Assembly (NCBI GenBank): GCA_947474445.1
Contig: CANJJY010000212.1
Span: 1 to 7,852, forward strand
DNA length: 7,852 bases
Direction of reading: 5' to 3'
DNA from: Oligoflexaceae bacterium
Lineage (GTDB): Bacteria; Bdellovibrionota_B; Oligoflexia; Oligoflexales; Oligoflexaceae
The notes under the pieces were generated by a model that was not told where the DNA came from, ran no database searches, and saw nothing but the letters and a program-made list of their open reading frames with translations. Below are positions 1-5,042 of this stretch, piece by piece. The translations under genes were made by a program, and so were the position numbers. How positions within the stretch are numbered: the stretch's first letter is position 1; each line of letters begins with the position of its first letter.

Positions 1-824
1 AGTATGTTCTCCTGAGTCGCGATATGGAAATGCCTGTGGCCTGTCCTGCGAACTACTCGCTGATTCCTGGCGATGGTCGCTTTGCGACCCAAGATTTCTG
101 CGTGATGAAGTTTGAGGCCAAAAACGATGGTTCAAACAACGCCGTATCGCAGGCCACGAGCACCCCTTGGATTTCTATCGCCAACAACCAGGCTAAGACC
201 AAATGCGCGGCGCTGGGCAGCGGCTATGAACTGATTAACAATGAACAGTGGCTGACGATGGGAGAAGCCATCGTTGAGAATGCCAGCAACTGGTCGAGTG
301 GCACGATCGGGTCGGGAGCTCTCTTTGTAGGACACTCCGACAACAATCCCGCTTCCCTCTGTGCGGCTTCGGCCACGGACACTCTCTTCTATGTAGAAAC
401 CACCTGCACGGCGGTGAGTACGGGCGATACCTCCGATCAACGCCGCACCTTCACCTTGGCGAACGGCGCCATTCTCTGGGATGTGGCGGGTAACGCCTGG
501 GAAGCCGTGGATTATAACAATCCCAATGCGAAGGCCAGCCCCTTGGCGGCTTGGGCGGAATATACCGCCGTTACTCCAGGTGGCCGCACCTACATGGATT
601 CCTTGATTCCTACCCGTGCCTTCGCGTCGACCTATGATGACAGCTGGAATACCGCGCAGGGAATCGGCGGCTACTATGCAGGGACCAATGGCTCAGGCGG
701 TGGTATGCGAAGAGGCGGTATGTTTAACAATGGGACGAATTCAGGGGTCTTCGCCTCAGACTTCAACTTGTGGCTGAGTTCCACCGCCACGGATTCTGGT
801 TTCCGCTGTGTTAAGCTGCGGTAA
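1..824 (+). CDS. SUMF1/FGE-sulfatase-like domain protein, 3' part (5' end outside window)
   Basis: The frame is open from the first bases of the window, so the ATG at 24 is most likely internal and the gene starts upstream. About 273 codons are visible, ending at TAA 822-824. The sequence starts near CPANYSLIPG and DFCVMKFEAKN, has GNAWEAVDY in the middle, and ends with RRGGMFNNG and the terminal GFRCVKLR. These are the landmarks of the formylglycine-generating-enzyme-like (C-type-lectin-like) fold, where GNVWEW, RGGS and GFR motifs are typical. True FGE enzymes activate sulfatases, but many bacterial relatives are non-catalytic secreted or surface proteins, and nothing here shows the catalytic cysteine pair. 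Several spaced Cys and many Asn/Ser/Thr/Gly residues suggest an extracytoplasmic protein. No sulfatase gene is nearby. The N-terminus (signal peptide or stalk) cannot be seen. Domain class fairly sure; function unknown. Confidence 0.75.
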   Translation, partial: YVLLSRDMEMPVACPANYSLIPGDGRFATQDFCVMKFEAKNDGSNNAVSQATSTPWISIANNQAKTKCAALGSGYELINNEQWLTMGEAIVENASNWSSGTIGSGALFVGHSDNNPASLCAASATDTLFYVETTCTAVSTGDTSDQRRTFTLANGAILWDVAGNAWEAVDYNNPNAKASPLAAWAEYTAVTPGGRTYMDSLIPTRAFASTYDDSWNTAQGIGGYYAGTNGSGGGMRRGGMFNNGTNSGVFASDFNLWLSSTATDSGFRCVKLR

Positions 825-845
825 TGGGATGGAAGCTTTCAGGAA

Positions 846-870
846 CCCGCTCCTTTTAGAGGAGCGGTTA
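846..870 (+). terminator. Hairpin after the SUMF1-like gene, possible terminator
   Basis: CCGCTCC (847-853) and GGAGCGG (861-867) form a perfect 7-bp stem with a TTTTAGA loop. AA/TT can extend it past a bulged C. It lies 22 bases after the TAA. The U-run after it is poor (TTATCC), so it may be a weak intrinsic terminator or only a 3'-end stabilising hairpin. It also stands about 35 bases after the stop of the convergent cupin gene and could serve both genes. Confidence 0.45.
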
Positions 871-905
871 TCCGAATGGAAGACATTGATGGACGAAGAC
901 TTGAT

Positions 906-1400
906 TTAACAAATGCTCCCTAGAGGCCAGTGCGCACGTGGATTTTCTTCGTCTTTCCAATAGTTGTCTGTGGGAACGCCTTTTTGGGTCAAAGTCTTGG
1001 TGGCATAATTTAATATCTTTTTCGAATCCGGATACTCACAGACGTCTCCGGAATCCTTATTGGAGAGAGCAAAGAAAATGAAGGGTTCCGCCGTGTGATT
1101 GTAGAATTGGTGGGCTATACCGGTTTTAAAGAAGACGAGTTCCCCTTTGGAAATTTCAAAAACCTGATCTTCTTCACGACAGAGAGCTTTACCCTCGAGA
1201 ACGATAAAAAGTTCTTCTTCGCGCTCGTGCCTATGATAAGGACAGGAAAATTTTCCCGGATCCAGAACTTCGGCGTGAAATCCCAGCTTTGTACTTTCCC
1301 AGGCCTTCGCAATATCGAGCGATGATCCTCCGTAGTTGGGGGCAAATGACCAAGCTTGAAAACTTTGATTGTCTCGCTGGAAAAGATTGATGCGCGGCAT
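906..1400 (-). CDS. Small single-domain cupin protein
   Basis: A 164-aa protein with one cupin beta-barrel. Cupin motif 1 is seen at residues 49-70 as G..YHRHEREEE...G, giving likely metal ligands H56, H58 and E63. Motif 2 is at 86-101 as GELVFFKTGIAHQFYN, giving H97 as the fourth ligand. All four ligands of a typical metal-binding cupin are therefore present. The tail carries CEYPDSKK, which I have seen in phosphomannose-isomerase-like cupins of unknown substrate. The ATG at 1398-1400 is preceded by GGAGG (minus strand, 1410-1414) at 9 bases, which supports this start. It has no signal peptide and so is cytoplasmic. It is downstream of rpsD on the same strand but separated by a strong terminator, so it is probably transcribed on its own. 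The substrate cannot be predicted. Confidence 0.8.
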   Translation of the reverse strand: MPRINLFQRDNQSFQAWSFAPNYGGSSLDIAKAWESTKLGFHAEVLDPGKFSCPYHRHEREEELFIVLEGKALCREEDQVFEISKGELVFFKTGIAHQFYNHTAEPFIFFALSNKDSGDVCEYPDSKKILNYATKTLTQKGVPTDNYWKDEENPRAHWPLGSIC

Positions 1401-1537
1401 GAGATTCGTCCTCCACTTACTCTGGAACTTAGTTCAAATCAAGAAAATTGACCAGCGTTTAGGGCGGACTCTAACATACGCACCAGTCAATCTTTCTCCA
1501 TTTCCACAAACCACATCCGCAAACTCACACGAAGCGC

Positions 1538-1576
1538 AAAAACAAAAAACCCCAAGCACCGCAAGGCACCTGGGGT
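1538..1576 (-). terminator. Strong Rho-independent terminator of rpsD
   Basis: Read on the minus strand, ACCCCA (1571-1576) pairs with TGGGGT (1549-1554). The stem continues inward through G-C and G-U pairs to a UUGC loop. It is followed directly by TTTTTTGTTTTT (down to 1538). It starts 27 bases after the rpsD stop. The long U tract and stable stem make this the clearest terminator in the window, and it separates rpsD from the cupin gene. On the plus strand the U tract is weaker. Confidence 0.85.
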
Positions 1577-1602
1577 CTTTGTTTCAAGCAACCTCGAGGA
1601 GA

Positions 1603-2214
1603 TTACTTCGAGTAAAATTCGATGATATGACCGATTTCAATCGGGAACGGCAACGACTCACGAGTCGGCAAGCTGACGATCGAAGCGACCTTCGAAGCAT
1701 CATCAAAACCGATCCACTCGGGACGCACGATAGCAGGTTGCTCGAGGCTACCTTGCACGTGGGTGAACTTCGCTGATTTGTCCGTCAGACCCAGCTTGTG
1801 GCCGATCTTGATCAGGAACGAAGGCTTGTTCACGCGATGACCATCGACGCGGATGTGACCGTGAACGATCAGCTGGCGAGCCGCGCAGATCGTTGGGGCG
1901 AATCCAGCGCGGAAAATCGCGTTATCGAGACGGCGCTCAAGGAATTGAACCAGGTTATCACCTGGATTTCCCTTCATTTGGAAACTCATGTCTACGAAGC
2001 GGCGGAGTTGACGCTCGCCCATACCGTAGTTGTAACGGAGTTTTTGCTTCTCACGAAGCTGCGTTCCGTAAACGCTTGTTTTCTTCCTGTGACGGCCCTG
2101 GTGCATGCCGGGTGGATACGCTTTACGCTCATCCCACTTTTTGCGGGAGAGACCTGGGAGCTGCACACCAAGTGCACGCATGATTTTGAGACGGGGGCCT
2201 TTGTAGCGAGCCAT
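1603..2214 (-). CDS. rpsD: 30S ribosomal protein S4, zinc-independent type
   Basis: A 203-aa protein of normal S4 length. S4 is a primary 16S rRNA-binding protein of the small subunit body and in many bacteria represses translation of its own mRNA. The N-terminal extension (1-95) opens MARYKGPRLKI and contains QLREKQKLRYNYG (52-64). The S4 RNA-binding domain spans about 96-158, with RRLDNAIFRAGF and ARQLIVHGHI. The protein ends IIEFYSK. The four N-terminal cysteines of the zinc-binding form are absent; the only Cys is C110. The PGLSRKK stretch and overall wording recall cyanobacterial and plastid S4 more than the E. coli protein. The ATG at 2212-2214 has GAGGT just upstream. It stands alone, between a ROK gene and a cupin, not in the usual rpsM-rpsK-rpsD-rpoA cluster. 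It could be the sole copy or a second S4. Confidence 0.95.
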   Translation of the reverse strand: MARYKGPRLKIMRALGVQLPGLSRKKWDERKAYPPGMHQGRHRKKTSVYGTQLREKQKLRYNYGMGERQLRRFVDMSFQMKGNPGDNLVQFLERRLDNAIFRAGFAPTICAARQLIVHGHIRVDGHRVNKPSFLIKIGHKLGLTDKSAKFTHVQGSLEQPAIVRPEWIGFDDASKVASIVSLPTRESLPFPIEIGHIIEFYSK

Positions 2215-2226
2215 TCTTACCTCATT

Positions 2227-2287
2227 GGCTTTTCAACGGTTCTTCGTCAACGGATGCGTAAATACATCATAAGTCCAGGCTTTTCAA
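2227..2287 (-). repeat. Pair of 10-bp direct repeats around the rpsD promoter
   Basis: GGCTTTTCAA occurs at 2227-2236 and again at 2278-2287 (plus-strand reading), 51 bases apart start to start. One copy covers the predicted -35 of rpsD and the other lies in its leader. It could be chance or a regulator site; nothing else supports a role. Confidence 0.4.
2259..2287 (-). promoter_or_regulatory. Sigma70-like promoter of rpsD
   Basis: Minus strand: -35 TTGAAA (2282-2287), 17-base spacer, -10 TATTTA (2259-2264). Transcription would start near 2252, giving a leader of roughly 40 bases before the rpsD ATG at 2214. It lies wholly downstream of the ROK stop codon, which supports independent transcription of rpsD. 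The motif TTGAAAAGCC at the -35 recurs in the leader (2227-2236). Confidence 0.55.
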
Positions 2288-2299
2288 TCCTTGTTCAGC

Positions 2300-2315
2300 T
2301 TTTCCCTAAGGAAAA
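2300..2315 (-). terminator. Short hairpin downstream of the ROK gene, doubtful terminator
   Basis: TTTTCC (2300-2305) and GGAAAA (2310-2315) form a 6-bp, A/T-rich stem 34 bases after the ROK stop. There is no proper U tract after it, so it is at most a weak terminator; it sits just upstream of the rpsD promoter. Confidence 0.25.
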
Positions 2316-2348
2316 TACCTAAACCAGACCATATTACGCCGGAAAGAC

Positions 2349-3632
2349 TTAGTTGATGCCCTGCGTCGCCGCAAACCCTTCCTCATCGCTCCAGTTTTTA
2401 TCAGCCATAATGGCGCTAACGGCGGTCTTTTTAAAGAAGGACAGCTCATTCAGAGCTTTTTCGAGCAACATCGTCGCCGCACCGATCGCGACCTGCTGTT
2501 CTCCGAGCGGACTTTCTGAAATGACGGCCTCCTGTAGCTCAGGCCAAATCGTCTGCTCACGCACCGTCCGCCGAATCACCTCGAGCAATCTCTGCCGCAG
2601 AGCTGGGGTGCAAGTGCCGCCGATGACCACGCGATCCACATCGAGCAGGACCAGGAGATTACTGATCGCCACACCGAGCGTTACAGCTGCTTCATCGAGC
2701 AGGGTCAAGGCCAAGGCATCGCCTTTTTCAGCAGCCGCAAAGATCGTTTTCAGATCGCTACCGGCCGGCAACGCACTGTGAGTATGTTCGGTCCTCAGCT
2801 CTTCCTGCCGCTGCGAGAGCCCTTTGGCTCCGATAAAGCTCTTGACGTCAGGCAATCGCCCGCCGCGTGTCCGCGCGTGACCGAGAAGCACCTGGCCGAG
2901 CTCGCCGGCGAGACCGCGTGCACCGTGATAGATTTTGCCGTCGATAATGATGCCAGCACCAAGGCCGCGACCGATCTTGAGGCAAACCAAATTCTTAGCC
3001 GGTTCACCTTTACCTGCGCCCCACCAAAGTTCGGCGAGCGCACCGAGGTTAGCATCCTTTTCAAACACGACCGGCACGCCGGTGCGCTTGATCAGAAAAT
3101 CTCGCAGAGAAAGATCTTTCCAAGCCGGAAACATCGCCTCGAGGAAAGGCAAGGCGCCGCTCGTTGCGAGGACGGGAGCTGGCAGACTCACACCGACTCC
3201 GATCAGCGGACGTGAGCTGCGCGCGCAGAGAGTCTCGACTTCGGCGATCACCTCTTCGAGAACCCGGAGGGCCGCTTGCGGATCTTGCGCTGTATCGCAG
3301 GGTTTTTGAACCCAATATTGAACACTGCCGTTGAGATTTAAGAGCGCCGCCGATATCGATTGAGCGGTGAGCTCGATACCGAGAATGCTATAGGCGTCTT
3401 CGTTAAACGAGAGGATGACGGGTCGTCTGCCACCATTGGAATGACCAATGCCGGTTTCACTGACGAGACCGCCGCGCATGAGATCGGATACAATCGCCGA
3501 AACTGTGGAACGACTCATGCCTGTGAGTCGAGAAATGTCTGCCCGCGAGATCTGCCGATCCTTCCAGATCAGCTTGAGGAGTATGCTGCTATTCATAGCC
3601 CGCATGTGCGCGGCATCTACAGTTTCCAACAT
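2349..3632 (-). CDS. ROK-family (NagC/XylR-like) transcriptional regulator
   Basis: A 427-aa protein from ATG 3632, which has AAAGGA 7 bases upstream. A GTG at 3671 would add 13 residues but lacks a clear ribosome site. A winged helix-turn-helix is at about 13-76, with ISRADISRLTGMSRSTVSAIV as the HTH and GGRRP as the wing. The ROK kinase-like sugar-binding domain follows, with EKDANLGALAE (191-201; D193 matches the catalytic Asp) and the ROK signature IGRGLGAGIIIDG (220-232). Such proteins usually repress sugar-use genes and let go when a sugar or sugar phosphate binds. Two family hallmarks are missing: the CxCGxxGCxE zinc cluster after the signature, and the His of GEIGH, which is Gln here (GELGQ, Q247). 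The N-terminal ATP loop is also degenerate, so kinase activity is unlikely. No sugar genes are adjacent, so the target is unknown. Confidence 0.9.
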   Translation of the reverse strand: MLETVDAAHMRAMNSSILLKLIWKDRQISRADISRLTGMSRSTVSAIVSDLMRGGLVSETGIGHSNGGRRPVILSFNEDAYSILGIELTAQSISAALLNLNGSVQYWVQKPCDTAQDPQAALRVLEEVIAEVETLCARSSRPLIGVGVSLPAPVLATSGALPFLEAMFPAWKDLSLRDFLIKRTGVPVVFEKDANLGALAELWWGAGKGEPAKNLVCLKIGRGLGAGIIIDGKIYHGARGLAGELGQVLLGHARTRGGRLPDVKSFIGAKGLSQRQEELRTEHTHSALPAGSDLKTIFAAAEKGDALALTLLDEAAVTLGVAISNLLVLLDVDRVVIGGTCTPALRQRLLEVIRRTVREQTIWPELQEAVISESPLGEQQVAIGAATMLLEKALNELSFFKKTAVSAIMADKNWSDEEGFAATQGIN

Positions 3633-3682
3633 GGAGAATCCTTTCGATAGTTGCACGGACCGCCGTCTCACCGAGCCCTAGC

Positions 3683-3696
3683 ACTCTTGACAGAGT
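3683..3696. promoter_or_regulatory. Small palindrome, possible operator before the ROK gene
   Basis: ACTCT (3683-3687) and AGAGT (3692-3696) are a perfect 5-bp inverted repeat around TGAC, 51 bases upstream of the ROK start codon. ROK repressors often control their own gene through palindromes, so it is a candidate; short arms make chance likely. Confidence 0.2.
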
Positions 3697-3857
3697 ATGT
3701 GGCTCATCCCCCCAGCAGAGAGAAAATATTTGTTATAGAGACTCATACATCTTCGCAGCTCATCAGACAAAGGGATTTGCAATTCTTTGGCAAACGATAG
3801 CGCCAGTAAGCCGTGCTAGGCAAGGACTGCAGGCTGCCGCGTTGTTGTAAATATTGC

Positions 3858-3910
3858 GGTGTAAGCTCTTTGAATGACTCTTTCAGCCGACAGCTTGGGG
3901 TGCAAGCTCT
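3858..3910 (+). repeat. Two near-identical 12-mers, the second in a small hairpin
   Basis: GGTGTAAGCTCT (3858-3869) and GGTGCAAGCTCT (3899-3910) differ at one base and start 41 bases apart. The second copy overlaps a hairpin of AGCTTG (3892-3897) with CAAGCT (3903-3908). No role is evident. Confidence 0.35.
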
Positions 3911-3987
3911 AGCCCGTTAATTTACCGTAAAGATCATTGCAAAGTGAGGGGAGAAACAGCAGGAAAAAAGGGGCCAAACATACGCAC

Positions 3988-4009
3988 AGAGCGGCTTTCG
4001 CCGCTTTTG
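3988..4009. terminator. GC-rich hairpin after the 80-aa gene
   Basis: AGCGGC (3990-3995) and GCCGCT (4000-4005) form a perfect 6-bp stem with a TTTC loop (GAAA on the minus strand). On the plus strand it is followed by TTTTGC and on the minus strand by CTGTGCG. It lies 14 bases after the stop of the minus-strand gene at 4020-4262 and may act as its 3' end, although the U tract is better on the plus strand. Confidence 0.4.
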
Positions 4010-4019
4010 CTCATAGCAA

Positions 4020-4262
4020 TTAGTGATGTCCAGCGGTCCTGAGGTCAGCGAGGATAACTTCGATTTCGTCCGCGAGATCCGGACGAGAGCGTGTCAAACG
4101 CGAAGCAAAAGGCTCCAACTTGCCATCGACCCACGCCCACTCGAGGAGCTCGGCTACATCGATGCGCCTCACCTTCGTCACGGTCTTTTGCATCCGACTG
4201 ATCAGATGCCGAAAGTACTGTTCGTCGGTCAGGATCTGACCTTCTGTGACAGTGGTTTCCAT
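4020..4262 (-). CDS. Small hypothetical protein (80 aa)
   Basis: I do not recognise this protein. It reads METTVTEGQILT... and ends ...LADLRTAGHH. It is soluble, with no signal peptide or membrane segment. A basic middle part (KTVTKVRRID, about 26-35) is followed by ELLEWAWVDGKL and by an acidic, probably helical end (DLADEIEVILADL, about 62-74). The ATG at 4262 is chosen because AGAAGGGAAGG precedes it. An ATG at 4283 in the same frame, also behind a purine-rich GTGAGGGG, would add 7 residues. A possible promoter (TTGTTT, 17 bases, TATAGA) lies at 4349-4377. An overlapping plus-strand frame (4023-4355) was judged a shadow because it lacks a ribosome site. It stands alone between two other minus-strand genes. 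Confidence 0.55.
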   Translation of the reverse strand: METTVTEGQILTDEQYFRHLISRMQKTVTKVRRIDVAELLEWAWVDGKLEPFASRLTRSRPDLADEIEVILADLRTAGHH

Positions 4263-4348
4263 AGCCTTCCCTTCTCTATACATCCTCTGGCCCCTCACCT
4301 GCCGCGCAAAGCGGAGCAATTGGCCATAGGGTCAATTTTCAGCTCGCA

Positions 4349-4377
4349 TCTATAGACACATCGAAGTGCGAAAACAA
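4349..4377 (-). promoter_or_regulatory. Possible promoter of the 80-aa gene
   Basis: Minus strand: -35 TTGTTT (4372-4377), 17-base spacer, -10 TATAGA (4349-4354). The match to consensus is moderate. The start of transcription would be near 4342, leaving about 80 bases of leader before the ATG at 4262. Confidence 0.3.
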
Positions 4378-4433
4378 GCTAAATTTCACTGGAGTCTGAG
4401 ATCGATTTGAAAGGAAGGCAGAGAAGGATGCGG

Positions 4434-4465
4434 CAAAAGTTCGTTCCTGCCGCAGCAGGAACGAA
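4434..4465 (-). terminator. Terminator of the exported Pro-rich protein gene
   Basis: TTCGTTCCTGC (4440-4450) and GCAGGAACGAA (4455-4465) form a perfect 11-bp stem with a 4-base loop. On the minus strand it begins 18 bases after the stop codon at 4483 and is followed by CTTTTGCC. The stem is very stable and the U run is short. It probably ends transcription of the minus-strand gene. Confidence 0.7.
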
Positions 4466-4482
4466 AACTGAGACAAAGAAGA

Positions 4483-4755
4483 TTAGTGACCAGGACCCTT
4501 GCCGGCTTCAGGAGCAGGCGTCGGACTAGGTGGTGCACTCTCGTTAGGGACGGGCGTTTCGGTCGGTGCAGGCGTGGGTTCTTCCTGCTGGTCGTAGGCC
4601 GGAACTTCTTCCGTCGGGACTTGGGAATCTTCTTTCACGGGAAATTCTTCAGCCGGTTTTTCACTTGTCTCTTTCGATTTATCGCTATCTGAACTGGAGC
4701 ATTTACCGGCCATAGCCACGGTCGCAAGACCTAAAACAACGATGAACTTTTTCAT
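4483..4755 (-). CDS. Short exported Pro/Glu/Thr-rich protein, probable lipoprotein
   Basis: A 90-aa protein from ATG 4755, preceded by AAAGGA at 9-10 bases. Longer in-frame starts up to 4881 were rejected because only this one gives an N-terminal signal. Residues 1-19 (MKKFIVVLGLATVAMAGKC) are a basic start, a hydrophobic core and a Cys at 19. This fits a lipoprotein signal, except that the residue before Cys is Lys (AGKC), where Gly, Ala or Ser is usual. Plain cleavage after AMA is an alternative. The mature part is Ser/Asp/Lys-rich, then low-complexity Glu/Pro/Thr (EEPTPAPTETPVP, SPTPAPEAG), ending GKGPGH. It has no folded domain and is likely a flexible envelope peptide or stalk. Function is unknown and homology searches will be biased by composition. 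Confidence 0.65.
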   Translation of the reverse strand: MKKFIVVLGLATVAMAGKCSSSDSDKSKETSEKPAEEFPVKEDSQVPTEEVPAYDQQEEPTPAPTETPVPNESAPPSPTPAPEAGKGPGH

Positions 4756-4785
4756 GAGAGACCGTCCTTTAGAAGATAAAACAAG

Positions 4786-4867
4786 CATCGACTCGTCAGC
4801 TCTGATGCGATGGTTCGACGACTTCCTGGGGTCGAAACACTGTCCCCCGCCACCTCTTTTGAGGTGG
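4786..4867 (-). promoter_or_regulatory. Hairpin-rich 5' leader of the exported Pro-rich protein gene
   Basis: Three inverted repeats lie in tandem upstream of the start codon: CATCG/CGATG (4786-4790 with 4808-4812), TTCGAC/GTCGAA (4814-4819 with 4831-4836) and CCACCTC/GAGGTGG around a 4-base loop (4850-4856 with 4861-4867). If transcribed on the minus strand they would make a structured leader of about 110 bases in front of the AAAGGA ribosome site. It matches no riboswitch that I recognise. The structure may set mRNA stability or be incidental. Confidence 0.35.
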
Positions 4868-4925
4868 ACTATCGAGGCCAAATCATAAGAGCAGTGGCTT
4901 CAACCTAGCGAAGTCTCCCGGACGA

Positions 4926-4973
4926 GGCAAGACAAAAACAAGTTTTTATAGCTGCTTACAGAAATGTCTTGCC
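4926..4973. promoter_or_regulatory. 9-bp inverted repeat in the divergent control region
   Basis: GGCAAGACA (4926-4934) and TGTCTTGCC (4965-4973) are perfect inverted copies with 30 bases between them. The right arm lies in the spacer of the predicted his promoter (4955-4983). The sequence between the arms has a minus-strand TATAAA (4945-4950) that could be the -10 for the leftward gene. Arms 39 bases (nearly four helical turns) apart would suit two bound regulators or a long cruciform. The binding protein is unknown. Confidence 0.45.
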
Positions 4974-4983
4974 CCCCTATAAC
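4955..4983 (+). promoter_or_regulatory. Candidate promoter of the his operon
   Basis: -35 CTTACA (4955-4960), 17-base spacer, -10 TATAAC (4978-4983). Four and five of six bases match the sigma70 consensus. Transcription would start near 4990, giving about 50 bases of leader before the ATG at 5043. That is too short for a classical His-codon leader peptide with attenuator, and none was seen. Confidence 0.5.
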
Positions 4984-4997
4984 CCTCATGTTACTAC

Positions 4998-5011
4998 GCT
5001 AACGTTTTAGC
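4998..5011. promoter_or_regulatory. Candidate TrpR-family operator before the his operon
   Basis: GCTAA (4998-5002), CGTT and TTAGC (5007-5011) form a perfect 5-bp inverted repeat. Its core, CTA-N6-TAG, has the same half-sites and spacing as the E. coli trp operator core CTAGTTAACTAG. It lies about 10-20 bases after the predicted start of transcription and 31 bases before the ATG of the TrpR-like gene. That is a position from which a bound dimer could block transcription. The link to the TrpR-like protein is an inference. Confidence 0.4.
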
Positions 5012-5042
5012 AGACTAAAACACACATTGCGGAAATTTGACT

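Larger units (their letters stand above)
3633..4019. other. Gene-free stretch upstream of the ROK regulator
   Basis: I see no credible gene on either strand in these 387 bases. They should hold the ROK promoter: on the minus strand a TATAAC at 3732-3737 is a possible -10, but no good -35 is spaced from it. Short symmetric sites include ACTCT-TGAC-AGAGT (3683-3696), about 50 bases before the ROK start, TTTGC-N9-GCAAA (3776-3794) and TTTAC-C-GTAAA (3921-3931). Two near-identical 12-mers (3858-3869 and 3899-3910) and a terminator-like hairpin at 3990-4005 are listed separately. A small RNA on the plus strand ending at that hairpin is possible but unsupported by a promoter. Confidence 0.5.

Noticed and set aside
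1798..2322. Long plus-strand open frame opposite rpsD
   Set aside because: It is the antisense shadow of a certain ribosomal gene, has no ribosome site and matches no family.
3687..3715. TTGACA at 3687-3692 as a plus-strand promoter -35
   Set aside because: No -10 follows at 16-18 bases and no plus-strand gene lies downstream.
4023..4355. Plus-strand 110-codon frame over the small hypothetical gene
   Set aside because: No ribosome site or recognisable domain; the minus-strand frame has a good ribosome site, a promoter candidate and protein-like composition.
4785..4867. Possible tRNA or hammerhead ribozyme (GGTTCGAC, and CTGACGAGTC on the minus strand)
   Set aside because: No cloverleaf can be drawn, and the GAAA and the matching stem needed for a hammerhead core are missing.
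4756..4881. N-terminal extension of the exported Pro-rich protein
   Set aside because: It would bury the signal peptide inside the protein and falls on a hairpin-rich leader; ATG 4755 has the ribosome site.
4984..5042. Histidine attenuator leader peptide before the his operon
   Set aside because: The leader is only about 50 bases and holds no run of His codons and no terminator hairpin.
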